64,000 nucleotides of DNA from Aselliscus stoliczkanus. Taxonomy: Eukaryota > Chordata > Mammalia > Chiroptera > Hipposideridae. The translations under genes were made by a program, and so were the position numbers. The stretch's first letter is position 1. Every line of letters starts with the position of its first letter. The stretch covers positions 101,643,478 through 101,707,477 of the forward strand of contig CM066738.1 of NCBI GenBank assembly GCA_033961575.1, read 5' to 3'. Positions 34,292 through 45,655 of this stretch are shown one piece after another. Below the pieces are notes generated by a model. The model did no database searches. It worked only from the letters and a program-made list of their open reading frames with translations, and was not told where the DNA came from.

Positions 34292-34386
34292 AAGCATCTT
34301 TTAATAATACCTGTTGGCTAATTGTATGTCCTCTTTGGAGAAATGCCTATTCATGTCCTTAGCCCATTTTAAAATCAAGTTATTAG

Positions 34387-34827
34387 GGGAGGTCGGCCAA
34401 GTGGCACGTTGGTTAAGAACTGGTTTGGGACCAGGGCCCTGGTTTGGATCCCACATATGAGGGCCAGTGATACTGCCCTCTACAGCTAAGGTGGTGAACA
34501 ACAGCTCCACCTGGAGCTGGGCTGCCATGAGTCGCTGGCGATGGTGTAGGCTGCAGCCCCTGCTACAGTGGGCTTCCATAGGCTACAGTGAGCGGCTGGC
34601 AGCCAGCGTGAGCTGCTGAGAGCCACTGTGAGCGGCTGTCTAGGGGCTGGCGGCCAATCTTCCTCACCTGAGAAGGGCGCAATGATAATACCAACATGGT
34701 CCAGTGAAGCAACGTCCTCCACAACTAGACTGAAGAGCAAAAGGACAGCAACTTGTCTGTTCCCCTTCCCCGATTCCCTAACGCTGTTCCCCTTGCCCAA
34801 TTCCCCAATAAAATCTTTAAAAAAAAA
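34387..34827 (+). repeat. SINE type A, long copy inside L1
   Basis: Full long copy ending ttccccaataaaatctttaa and poly-A. A perfect 15-bp duplication aaatcaagttattag is at 34372-34386 and 34828-34842, and L1 sequence continues on both sides. Confidence 0.96.
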
Positions 34828-34925
34828 AAATCAAGTTATTAGTCATTTTTGCTATTGAATTTTAAGAGTGTCTTATATGTTTTGGAAATTAATATTTCCT
34901 CCCATTCCATGGGTTGCCTTTTCAC

Positions 34926-35490
34926 TCCGTTTTATTTTAACTGCAGGTGAATGTATTGAATATTCCAAAGGCATACCAGGAATCTCATACAAGCCAAGAT
35001 GCCACTCTAACAACTTTGCCTTGAATGAAATCTGTTTGCTCAATCAGACAGCAGTCACCCTCTCTTGACCCGGAATCAAACTTGAAAAAGTCAAACGTTT
35101 TCCAGTACTGAAGTCATATTTGTCGTGAAAGCTAATGATATCATCAGTGGGGAGAAACCTACTTATAGTAACTTCAATGTAAAGTTACAAGAATGAAGAT
35201 GTGATCATCTTAATAGTTAAGATGTAATGATGGCTTACAATCGCCAGAATCATTAAATGCCCTACCTAGCTTAGGGATGTTGGACTGTTCGAGTGGATTT
35301 GTCATTTCAGACCTAAAATGGGATGGAACAGAAGACATACTTTTTTTACCAATACTGTGAGAAATAAATTTGTGAGAAGAGCCCCAGCATCCTTGAAGAG
35401 CTCTGTGATTGCTTTTCTTTGTAGGCCAGACCTTGTGGAAATGGAAATGAAATGGAAGTAATTGGATCCAAAGTGGCAGAGGCCACATTC
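34926..35490. other. Unique sequence, nothing firmly recognised
   Basis: A 122-codon minus-strand frame at 35210-35578 overlaps the edge of the L1 below and has no known motif. Confidence 0.5.
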
Positions 35491-35494
35491 CAGT

Positions 35495-35770
35495 ATCAAA
35501 AAGAGGAGACATCATTACAGTCCCACCTACATTACAAGGATAAAATGGAATGTTACAAACAACATTAAGCCAATACATTCAACTAGTTAGATGAAATGGA
35601 CATACTCCATGAGAGGTACAAAATACAGAGCTCAGTCAAGAGGAGGTAAATCACCTTGAGCCTTGTATCTATGAAGAAAAATTGGCTTTGCAGCTGAAAA
35701 CCTTCCCACAGAGAAAACTGCTACGCTGGTAGGTGAATTCTAGTAAATATTTCCAGAATTCCCTTCCCTG
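35495..35770 (+). mobile_element. L1 ORF2 internal fragment
   Basis: aagaggagacatcattacag, ttcaactagttagatgaaat, aaaaccttcccacagagaaa and ggtgaattctagtaaat are diverged versions of the conserved ORF2 linker between the endonuclease and reverse transcriptase domains. Stops and indels are present; not coding. Confidence 0.75.
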
Positions 35771-36059
35771 CAGGTTAGCATCATCCATGAGAACATTTAC
35801 ATGTGAAATTTGGAAGGGGGAAGTGAAACTGCAGCAAATTGTTTTCATGCTTAGAAGGTGGGTGCAGGGCACCTGGAGGTGGTCTGCTCAGGTATGGTGT
35901 TGCTCTGTTGGCTCACCTGGTTGACGTGGGCAGGGGCCAGGCCCACAGTTCCTCCAGCTCCTGTGCCAAGGTTGAGCGGTTAGCTTTGTGACAAGGGTGC
36001 CAGCTTCACCTGCAGGCCACTCTCACCACTCAAATTGGGGGCAGTGAGGGATGTGGGCT
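35771..36059. other. Unique, GC-richer stretch
   Basis: No feature that I can support. Confidence 0.4.
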
Positions 36060-36316
36060 TCAGCCTGCCCTATATGAGTATGTCCTATTGTGTCCTAGCA
36101 GGTTCCAGTTTTCCTTGCTCTTTCCAGCTCACATCCATCTTTCCTTCCTGAGTGCCAGCCTCACTCACTCTGGGTCCCAGCACTAGAAACAAAAGCCTTC
36201 CATAGACCCTAACCAATTCCCACAGTCCCATGAGATCAAATCGCTCCAATAAACCCTGCGTTATATACATCCCTCCGATTGGTTCTGTTTCTCTGGTTGA
36301 ACCTTGACGGACGCAC
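36060..36316 (+). mobile_element. Possible LTR 3' end
   Basis: Pyrimidine-rich sequence, AATAAA at 36248, then gattggttctgtttctctgg, ttgaaccttgacggac, which resembles the closing segment of ERVL/MLT2-like LTRs ('ggttctgtttctctgg...ccctgactaata'). The 5' boundary is unclear. Confidence 0.4.
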
Positions 36317-39060
36317 CAGGTGTGGTAGCATTTTAGCCTTCAGCCGTTTGAAAGGAGTCTTTTTTGCGAAGAACATTGTGTTTTCCTATCGAATATCAGT
36401 CGGAATTAAACAAATATACATATATTCATCCTCTAAACAAATATTGTTCAGGTATGCAAAGTGATTCCCAGATCAGTTTCTGGTCCTCGTATGCAGGTCA
36501 ATAAATAGACCTCTTGATTTTTCTGTCTTCTTTTCCTTCATTGTTCTCTTTTTTCTTTTCCCAAGCCCCTCCCCCCACTTCGACCCAGGTCTACAGTTTA
36601 ATTAAAGTGTTCATTGAGTGCTTACTGTATGAGTACCATATATATCTGGTGCCAATGCCTGAGGCATGGAGCTGAAAACTATGTACAGAGTAGAGAACAG
36701 GTAAGGATAGTCTAATGTTAGTCTTCTCCGAGACAGGTGTGAAACAAACATAGGGATATATAATTACAGCTTCCGGAAGATTTATGGAGGCAAAGATACC
36801 TACAAATATATCTAAGGCACATTATTGATGCTCACGATACAATGTGTGGGAAAGGAGCATCCATAAGGGCAGCTACCAAGGAAGGTGCCTGCAGGTAGCA
36901 TTTTCTAGTACCCAGCCTCCCATAATATGGTCGTTTACATGGCCCGAGCAAAACCCTGGGACCTCATGCTCCCCAGCACAGCTGATCCTGGGAACTTCTA
37001 GTCAAACTCAACCATATGCATCATATATTTATTTTTCTTTGATACTTCAAAGATATCTTCAAAGTATTTTTTCTCATTACCACTAGATGATAAATCTATT
37101 ATAGTAAATGTCTCATAATGCTAATTCACAGGAAATTTTGATTTATGTTATCCTAGATAACCAGTACTAATTTTAAGTGGGGGAAGAAAACTTTGGTCTT
37201 TCATTTTAACTGCTCCAATGACTTTTGGTCACCAGCACCTCACCCATGAAAATCCATAATGTCCCCCTTCTTTATGGTAAGTGACTTTAAGAGATTCATT
37301 CCCAACCCTGGTGCTATTTATTTTCCCATTTTGCTCAAATCTTTCAAGTTTCTGTAATCCTATGTTTCGTAAATATCAACAATTTTATTTAAAAATGTAT
37401 ATGGTCATTCAAAAAAACAAAGCACCACTCTCAACACAGTAATTTTTTAACATATGCAAATTACACTCCGGTCATTTTCACATAAGTACATATTTCTTAT
37501 GAAAATTAAATAATTCACGCACCATTTAGCTGAAGAAACATACAGGGAAAAGTACTGTTGCTGTTCAGTAGATGGCACCAGACACCAAGTTACCAATCAA
37601 CCCATTTTTAAACTTGAAGTGTTTGTTTTTAAAATAGCTGAATGAATTTCATAAGTGTGACAACCTGTTACTCATTTATTTGAAGGATAGAAAACTGGCT
37701 AGTTTATATAGTTTTATATAATCCAGAGTTTTACATTTTAGAATTCCATACTCTGAAAAATGTTATTTATTTTTGAGGGCATTTTTTCAGGTTATTGATG
37801 GTGCTTGTGGAAATTCTATAAATGAGAGTACTGTTAGAAATACTTATTTTATGTGCTAAGGGAAAACATATGCATTTATAGTTTTAAATACTTTTTGAAG
37901 TATAATAGCAAAAAAAATTGCCTATGATCTGTGTGATGAGGCTGGTTTTATTAGCTTTAATTTTTTTCATCTTTTAGTACTGTTCCCATGAACTCTGAAA
38001 TCAGTGATCATGTGTGAAATGCTACATGTGTCTCATACAGATGTAGTAACGAACAGTAATTTACTTCATAGGTGATAGTTTCTTTTTGTAGAAATAACTC
38101 AGAATTAGAAGTTCCTACGTAAATGCCAGGATTTGGCAATTGAATGAAACTATAGGTACTTAAAGTAACCATTTTAGCATGTCAATGTGGATAATGCTAC
38201 TTTATCAAGGTTTTCCAGTTTGTTACATAATGAACAGTGGATTGTGTGTGACTATCTTTAGAAAGTGATATTCTGAGCATCTTTTAAAAAAAAAGTGTGA
38301 TTTTATATGTGAGCAAAATTCTTAGCTGCACACACCAAGCATATATTTATATTTTGGGGAAAGTTAAAATAACCCAAATAAATTATTCTGCCTTTAGATA
38401 TGGCCATTTGACTGACGTTTGACTCTTTTACATCTGTTAGAATATTTGCTTTACAAGTAGCTGTTCTTTGATTAATTTTAGATAAGGACCATGTTATTGC
38501 GCAGTTTATTTAGTGCAAAGGAAGATAGAGTCAGGTGAGCCTCACCAAGGGATTTATTGCTAGTTGTTTGTTTCTTACTACATGTTTTCATTTGTGTGAC
38601 ATAGGAATTCACTTCAGTATATAACTGAACTTTCCAGCAAACTGAAGCTTATTTCTTAGCCAAATATGTAAACCTTTTCGATCTATAGCACTTCAAAATT
38701 CCTTTGATAGCTTCCTGATTTCAAAATAAACTAAATATTTAATAATATAGTTCTTTGATGAGATGTTTTGCTTGATAGTGTTAGTCATTGTCTTGTTCTT
38801 TGCTGCTGTTTTCTAAACTCAATATTACTACAGAGCAGCTGTGATTTATAGTTTCCTGTGTCTTATCATCTAGATGACCTAAATGTGAAAAATATTTTGT
38901 AACAACGAGTATAGCGTGGATATAGATATCAGAATGCATGCTGGCTGAAAACACCTACCTGGCCATATCAGGCTCTACTGGCTGAGTATTAGTTCCTCTA
39001 GTCTGATTGTTTGCTAAGCAAATGGCATTCTAATGACTAATTTGGGTTTCAGATAATTTT
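36317..39060. other. Long unique AT-rich block; MIR-like scrap near 36610-36720
   Basis: attgagtgcttactgtatga near 36615 may be the 5' part of a MIR. From about 37100 to 39050 I see no repeat at all, the longest repeat-free stretch in this part of the window. No coding signal. Confidence 0.5.
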
Positions 39061-39501
39061 TTTTTCTTTTTTAAGATTTTATTGGGGAATTGGGGGAGGG
39101 GAACAGTGTTGGGGAATCGGGGAAGGGGAACAGACAAGTTGCTGTCTTTTTGTTCTTCAGTTTAGTTGCGGAGGATGTTGCTTCACTGTTGGTATCGTCA
39201 TTGCGCCCTTCCCGGATGAGGCAGATTGGTCGCCGGCCTCTGGATGGTAGCTCACAGCGGCTATTGGCAGCTCACGCTGGCTGCCAGCTGCTCACACTGG
39301 CTGCTGGCCACTCACTGTAGCCTATGGCAGCTCACTGCAGCAAGGGCTGCAGCCTACACCATCGCCGGGGATCACAGCCCAGCTCCAGGAGGAGCTGTTG
39401 TTAGCTGTAGAGGGCAGTGTCACTGGCCCTCATGTGGGATCCGAACTGGGGCCGCTGGCATCCCCAAACCAGCTCTTAACCAATGCGCCACTTGGCGGGT
39501 C
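39061..39501 (-). repeat. SINE type A, long copy
   Basis: In reverse, the full order of tail (attttattggggaattgggg), body with two 'cacgctggctgcc' modules and head (ccaatgcgccacttggcggg). Flanks cagataatttt and caggtatttt are at best an imperfect duplication. Confidence 0.92.
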
Positions 39502-41470
39502 CAGTCCCAGGTATTTTGATTGCTGGAAGAATGTGTTCTGGGATTGAATAGAAGTGTTCTGATTATCACTACAACGAAGTATTTTCCTTTGACTGTAAAT
39601 GAAGGAGTTGACATTCAATCCACTAGCAAGAGGCCAGATGGCCACAGCCTTAGGCCTGATATCTGAGCTGTTGAAACGAAGCCAGCAACTGTCTACCCCA
39701 TGATATCAGTATGAGAGAGAGAAAAATATCACCACATGTTCATACTGCTACTGTCTGAGTTCTTTGTTACTTGCAGCTTAACATCACCCTCACTTGATAC
39801 ACTGCTTCAATACAAGAACTAGGCTAAAAGGAAATTTTCATAAGTGGTTTAGAGTAGAGATTAGCAATTAGGGGAAGAGAGAGACAGATTCAAGAGGAAA
39901 GGGCAAGTGACACTTGGAGAGTGAGTTGAGGAAGTTAGGGAACAAATTGTCAACAACTTCCTTTCTGAGGTAATGCCCCATCTGCTCCTACTCGCTGGTT
40001 TGATAGACAATAATTTCCATACAAATGTGATTTCCTAGAGAGGCTCACAGAAGGCAATCGCAAGTTGGGGTTAGAATATGTTTGTACCACTTGCCTTGTT
40101 TCTCAATGGTGTGTCTCTTGATAGTTTGGACAGGGAGTTTTCTTCATTTGGAGAAACAATAACATACATTGTGGGATACTTATCACCATAAGACTCTGCT
40201 CATTAAATGCTTGTAGGCCCATCTGTTATTTTGACAAACAAAAACGTGTCCTCACATTTCAAATGCCACTTGGGAGAATGGCCATGTGTCTGGTTGCAGA
40301 ATGACTTCTTAGAGCAGCTGACACAGGGATGGTATTTGGTTATTTGGTTAAATGTTTCCTATTCAGTGGCAGGCTCAAAAGCTAGCTCTCAAAAAAAAAA
40401 AAAAAAAAGCAAGTCCTAATTCATATCATATCTTTTGCCAATTTCTGTGCTGTAAATACCCCAAACATAGCAAGTTCATGTTGTTCATGAATTAGCCACT
40501 GGCTTGTAAAATGTCTAAATAATTATTTGGCCTCAGAGACGTGCTAGGGCTAGCCCTAATCCACCCCTATGCGTACGGAAGTTCAGAGATGAAAGAAATT
40601 TAGGGATCACCTAGCACTCTTTGTTTTACGAAACGATTGACAGAAGGGTTACAGTTAAATGTGTATATATTTTGCTGTAACCAGCCAGTCTTTTACCAAA
40701 TCCTGCCCTAATCAATTTCCCAGGCAGCCTAATGTGTTTGTTTGGAGCTGCGCCACTAACTGACTGATGGTGGGTGACGGGAGTGACTCAGGTCACAAAT
40801 TTGGTTAGACATTCATTCCAGGCCCTTTGTTTTCGAATTTGTGAAGGTATACAAGATGTGTGCACATTATTTAGATTAAACCCAGAAGCTTCCATTTCTC
40901 TGATGCTTCCCATGACACTAAGGTTTAGAGAGGAGAGAAGAAATATCCTAGTGAGAGGGTGTGCTCTCTCTCCCGCATTCCCTGGTCTGCAGCAGTTAAC
41001 CCAGGCCTCTGGCTGGGAAGCGGAGGGCACGCTCCTCTTGGCAGCCTGCATTTATGCCGCTGAGATGCAGACAGCATCCTCTGTTGGTCGGGAAAGAGGC
41101 AGCCCTTTATCTACAGGGTCCAAACATTTGCAGCAGTGGCAGCGCTTTGGAGCTCGCTCCTCCTACCTGAACCTCCTCAAAGAAGAGGAGGTCCTCCATG
41201 TCTGTGAGACTAACTGGTTGCTGCTATGATTGTCATGAGGGCCAACACGATGTGTCCAGCTGTTTACACTTCCCGCTCATCCCGCCTCTCATACTCATGA
41301 AGCCAGCGCTTTCAGGTCCTGTCCATAAGGACCACTTTTAGACCCGGGGTCATGCACTGACTTAGGCAGTAGCCTAGGCACTGTCTATAGGAACCTTCCT
41401 TGCCTGGTACAGTGTGGCAGGACTTTCATGGGATTCTGTAAAGCTATAGTTTCAGAGCAGGGACTAGCAC
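39502..41470. other. Unique sequence; a 151-codon open frame without recognised domain
   Basis: The frame at 40774-41229 on the plus strand is the longest not explained by a repeat. I see no signal peptide, domain or codon pattern that supports it, and an 87-codon frame overlaps it on the minus strand. A poly-A run lies at about 40390-40408. Confidence 0.45.
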
Positions 41471-41489
41471 ACAGACCTCCTGCTTTCTA

Positions 41490-41590
41490 TGTGTTAAGTC
41501 ACGTGACGAAGGCCCTACAGCTAGTAAGCAGCCAATAAACAACAGGGCCAGGATTCAGACCTACGTTGGCTTACCCACTCAACTATGGAG
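41490..41590 (+). repeat. MIR 3' fragment
   Basis: gccctacagctagtaagcag, caacagggccaggattcaga and cctacgttggcttacccact correspond to the MIR part '...cagctagtaagtggcagagccgggattcgaaccc...'. Confidence 0.6.
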
Positions 41591-41906
41591 ACCTTTTTCT
41601 GAGAAAGGGAGGTAGCTGCTTCCAGCTTGTGTGGATGTCTTTTCGCTATTTGTGAGACTCCTGAGAAAACACGCTTGGCTGGAATCGGCCGCTAGGTGGA
41701 ACACTTAACCTGATGTGAATTGTCCAAACCCTTCATGGATTTAAATTTGAGGTTCCAGTGAAAGGATTGCTAACATTTCTAGAACAGTAATTTCTCCTGT
41801 ACTGTAAAGCCTCACCTGAGATTTAGACTGTTTATTCAATATATTCTGTACCTTCAGCTCTCATCTAAGCCACCTTCTGTTCAGGAAGCAAAGGAAGACG
41901 TGGAGA

Positions 41907-41907
<1 letters not shown>

Positions 41908-41947
<40 letters not shown>
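41908..41947. repeat. (ATT)n microsatellite
   Basis: About 40 bp of pure TTA/ATT units. Confidence 0.97.
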
Positions 41948-41948
<1 letters not shown>

Positions 41949-42600
41949 TTGGTGTGTTTGGTTGATGCTAAAGAAAGGAAAGGCCTGGTGGCAGCCTGTA
42001 AGCCATATGGAAAACTGAGGGAAATTTTCAAAAATAGATGTCAATTTAATAAAATCCAAACCAGCCAATGGTTAAAACAAACTTGAAAGTAAACAAATAC
42101 TGATGATGAGGTGATAGCTCGCTCTTTTTTTTTTTTCATCTTGCCATCACGGAAGCATTGTTCTATGTTACGAAATGTCCGTTTCCAGAGTTACAGTTTT
42201 GTAATTTAATTTGGTCCATTGGTGATATTTGAGAGAATTTTGTTTTTGAAAAGTTGTTCATGCAAAATAAAAATTGAGAACAAAAGGAAAGGAAGGGAAA
42301 AAGCAATATGGAGAGATAAAAGGAGGGGCAAATAACAGAAAATCCAAAACCTAGGGGGAAAGCGATGAAGTCAAGACCTCAAAGGGTATTTGTAGGATGC
42401 TACAAGTACATCTGACTTTCGTTGGGGTGTAGATGAAGGGAGAGTTTTCCTCTTTGTTGGTTACTTTTGCTTTGAGCAATTGTGTTTTAGGGTTCAGAAT
42501 TTCCATTTTATTTTATATGAGAACGTGCTCAAAGTTTATACGATGAACACAGGAAGGTCACATCTGCTCACTCATAAGCTAACTACAAAGGTGCCTCGAT
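41948..42600. other. Unique sequence
   Basis: Nothing recognised. Confidence 0.5.
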
Positions 42601-42604
42601 TTAC

Positions 42605-42675
42605 CCTTTTTTAAAAAAAAGTAAAGTTTACTGGTGTGACAATGGTTAGCAAAGTTACATAGTTTTCAGGTTTAC
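42605..42675 (-). mobile_element. Short L1 3' end fragment
   Basis: tactggtgtgacaatggtta, gcaaagttacatagttttca and ggt resemble, in reverse, the extreme 3' end of L1s in this lineage. Too short for a firm call. Confidence 0.5.
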
Positions 42676-42984
42676 TCTTTATTGAGTGAGGATAATGGCC
42701 TCAGTGATGTGTGGGTCTCCTCCCAGCCCATCATTTTAAATCCTTAATACAATTTGTTTTAGAAATATCTTGTTTATTTAGCACCTTGAGGAATGCAGAA
42801 AGAGTATATGTTAAAAAATAAAGTATATACTCATGTCAGTACATATAAGAGATACTGTTTTTGAGGCACTTAGTTGTAAAATTATTAAGACATTTAAATT
42901 TAAAACAATACAAACAAAGATAGTAAATTATAGCTCAAAGAAGACAGCCTTGGTATTTAGCATTTCTAGGTTTCCCAACTTCTC

Positions 42985-43150
42985 TATTTAGTAGCCATGA
43001 TCTCAGGGAAGTAACGTTATCTCTGAGCTTCTGTTTTCTCAATAAAATGGAGATTTCAGTTGTATCAAATGGATGCCATGAGGGTTAATAGGTAACGTGC
43101 AAATCACCTATTCGAATGAGAGTTAATATGATAATTAGTAGCCAGAATAT
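42985..43150 (+). repeat. MIR-related fragment
   Basis: atctcagggaagtaacgtta, ctgagcttctgttttctcaa, taaaatggagatttc and gagggttaataggtaacgtg follow the MIR/MIR3 core 'aagtcacttaacctctctgagcctcagtttcctcatctgtaaaatgg'. Confidence 0.65.
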
Positions 43151-44251
43151 GGGATACAGACAAGTGAAGCTCTGGAACTAAGCTGGATGGTTATGTAGGC
43201 TTCAGGGGTCTGAGGGTTTTCAGTTATTAGCAGAATTTTGAATGGTGTGGGGGTGATGAATGGGAAGAGTGTGAACAAAATATTGAAGCATTATTTATCT
43301 AGTGAGAATAAATAATGAAATGTTGTGCTACAAAAGACAGAATTGAGTAGTACAAGAGATCATATGGCTCTCAAAGCTTAAATATTTACAATTTGGCCCT
43401 TTACAAAAATGTGTGTCAGTCCCCATTTTTTAGAGAATGTGTGTAGACTCCTGAGGAAGTAAACTCCTGAGGAAGTACCCTTATGGCTTTGATTATACAT
43501 TTGCAAAATGTATTTCTATGTTTCTGGATCTCACCATCAGCTCCAGCACACTCATGTTAGCAATTTCTGTGCATAAAACTGTGTATATACACACATTGCC
43601 GAGACAGTCTTTCCTGAAGAGTATTTTGCCTTGTTGCCTTGACTTTGAAGGGATTTAATTGCATCTCACTCTCCCTTTCCTAAAAGTTCAGAGCTTTTCA
43701 AAAAATTTCAACCTTCTCATTTTCTCTATAGAAATCATATCGGTTACTTTTTGGAGACCAAGGGGAAATTAAGACAAAGGAGATAGTCTCAGCCCTCCAT
43801 GTGTAAAAGCCAATCTCATAACCCCTACTGAGCTGAAAGCCATGAATCTGTTTATTCTTTGGCTACTGACAGAATACACAAATTCTTGTGCAGAGATTGA
43901 GGGAGTAACTTTGATGAATCAGTTCACTTACTGACTCATTCGACAAGCATTAAGAAATGCCAGCCCTGGAGACACAGAGATGTATAAAATGCCATCCTCT
44001 GCTTGCAGCCTACCAGCAGGGAGAGATGTGAAGCAATTTCATGGAAGACAGCCTCATACGGCCTTGTATGTGCAGAAATAAAGTGACTGAGGGTGTGCAA
44101 GGATGGTCCAATCAAGGCCTCTTGATAGTACTGAAAGGAACATATGCTTTGTAGCTTAAATGATGCTTTTGTTTGTTACACATCCAGTTAGACACCCAGG
44201 TGCTAACATCCATCGGTTAGAAAAAGTTTACCTTCAAATCTGAAAGTCAAG
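43151..44251. other. Mostly unique; faint old LINE-like text near 43930-44060
   Basis: ttcactta...tcattcgacaagcatt and ctgcttgcagcctaccagca resemble the old repeat class at 16530-16690. Otherwise nothing. Confidence 0.4.
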
Positions 44252-44265
44252 AATAGCATCAAATA

Positions 44266-44391
44266 GGGGCTAGCCGAGTGGCTCAGTTGGTTAAGAGCTC
44301 GCTCAAGAGTGCGAGCTGAGCTCTGAGCAACAGCAGTTCGATGCCCAGCCTGAGCTGAGCTGCCGCTGAGCTGAAGAAAAAAAAAAAAAAG
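44266..44391 (+). repeat. SINE type C, with target duplication
   Basis: ggggctagccgagtggctca, gttggttaagagctcgctca, gagctctgagcaacagcagt, tcgatgcccagcctgagctg and a poly-A tail. Flanked by aatagcatcaaata at 44252-44265 and agtagcatcaaata at 44392-44405. This is the best reference copy of type C in sense orientation. Confidence 0.93.
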
Positions 44392-44662
44392 AGTAGCATC
44401 AAATATAAGAATCATGCTTAGTGTGATCATTTCCGCCAATCCTCTCCCAATTGCTGCAGCTGGTGTTGTCTGCCTGGCTTGACAATAAGGACATCTGGGT
44501 GTCAGAAGAATGTGGGGTTCAGACAGCCCAGGGGAGTTACTTACATATAACTGAGATCTCTCTAGGAAGGGTACCTATGATTGCTTTCCTGTCATAAGGC
44601 ACTGGGGCAGGCATATTTTCCCAGACTTATTTTCATGGATAAGCAGTAAAATCAGGTCTGAT

Positions 44663-44791
44663 ACAATGGTTCTCAAATGCTGCTGCATATTAAAATTACC
44701 TATAGAACTTTTGAGAGTCCCAATCCCAGGCTACTCTCAGATCAGTCACATGGTAATATCTGAGGGCAGGACGCAGACAGCTATAGGATTC
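44663..44791 (+). mobile_element. MER5-type hAT MITE, split by L1
   Basis: acaatggttctcaaatgctg, ctgcatattaaaattaccta and tcccaatcccaggct match MER5A-like sequence (non-autonomous hAT-Charlie). It appears to resume after the L1 at 45031 with gatgatcccaataagcagcc, aagtttgaa. Confidence 0.75.
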
Positions 44792-45030
44792 TTTTAAAAA
44801 AGATTCTATGTAATAGTTGGTATAGAATATTATATTAGTTTCAGGTGTACAATAGACTAACTATCTATCAACATGCAAACATCACAATATTATTGACTAT
44901 ATTCCTTTCACCATTTTTACTCTGCCCCCCAACTCCCCTCCCTCTGGCAACCGTCACTTTGATCTCTGTTTCTATGAGTCTGTTTTGGTGTTGTTTGACT
45001 TGTTCATTTGTTTTGCTTTGAAACTCCTCA
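44792..45030 (-). mobile_element. L1 3' end inserted in MER5
   Basis: tatgtaatagttggtataga, tattagtttcaggtgtacaa, tctggcaaccgtcactttga and ttgtttgacttgttcatttg match the L1 3' UTR in reverse. MER5 text lies on each side. Confidence 0.8.
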
Positions 45031-45084
45031 GATGATCCCAATAAGCAGCCAAGTTTGAACCGGCCAAGTTTGAACTGGCTGCTC

Positions 45085-45250
45085 TAAATCAATGGTTCTG
45101 TGACCCAGAGGACTTTTTACAATTTAGATTGCTGGGTCCCATCCCTGGAGTTTCTGATTCAGTTTGGGGAGAGCTGGAGACCTTGCATTGTTGCTAAGTT
45201 CCCAGGTGACACCAACATTGGCTGGTCGGCTCTGAGAATGACTGCTTTAA
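45085..45250 (+). mobile_element. MER5-type hAT MITE, second copy
   Basis: atcaatggttctgtgaccca, ctgggtcccatccctggagt, ttctgattcagtttggggag and ctaagttcccaggtgacacc follow the MER5A order, including the near-palindromic end gctctgagaatgactgcttt. Confidence 0.8.
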
Positions 45251-45464
45251 ATGAAAGCCATGTAAAACAATGGTTGTTGAGAACAGTACTTATGTCTGGA
45301 TAAGGTCTCTCCACTATGCATTTTTAAGGACAAGAAGGGGGAGATTAGGCTGGAAAGGTCACTGTAATATTTGCTGTGTGCCTGTAAGACATATGTTCTT
45401 GGAATGGCATGAACCTATCTATAGAATACTCTTGCCCTATCCAGGAAAACATGCTGCTTTGCAG

Positions 45465-45467
<3 letters not shown>

Positions 45468-45512
<45 letters not shown>

Positions 45513-45655
45513 TCTCCCCCTCTCTCTCCCCCTCCCCTCCCTCTCCCTCTCCCTCTCCCCTTCCCTCTCTTCCTCTCCCCCTCCGGCTCTTCCTCTCCCT
45601 CTCCCCCTCTCCCTCCCTCTCCCTCCCTTCCCCCTCCCCCTCCCTCTCTCTCTCA
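45468..45655. repeat. Large (TC)n/(CCCTCT)n polypyrimidine tract
   Basis: About 188 bp almost wholly C and T on the plus strand: first pure TC, then CCCTCT/CCTCCC variants, with single interruptions near 45583. Open frames rich in Ser-Leu-Pro or Arg-Glu-Gly on the two strands are artefacts of it. Confidence 0.97.

Larger units (their letters stand above)
33752..34925 (-). mobile_element. L1 3' region interrupted by two SINEs
   Basis: In reverse: tcttctttatccagtcactg, ccataatggctgcacaaaca, tctcattgtggttttgattt, then after one SINE ctgttggctaattgtatgtc, and after the next ttgctattgaattttaagag and gtcttatatgttttgg. All are consecutive blocks of L1 ORF2/3' sequence, so the SINEs at 34181 and 34387 landed in a pre-existing L1. 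Confidence 0.88.

Noticed and set aside
35210..35578. 122-codon minus-strand frame as a gene
   Set aside because: It runs into an L1 ORF2 fragment on the opposite strand and has no recognised motif.
40774..41229. 151-codon plus-strand open frame in unique sequence
   Set aside because: No recognisable domain, signal peptide or splice context, and an 87-codon frame overlaps on the other strand. A frame of this size is expected by chance in 64 kb.
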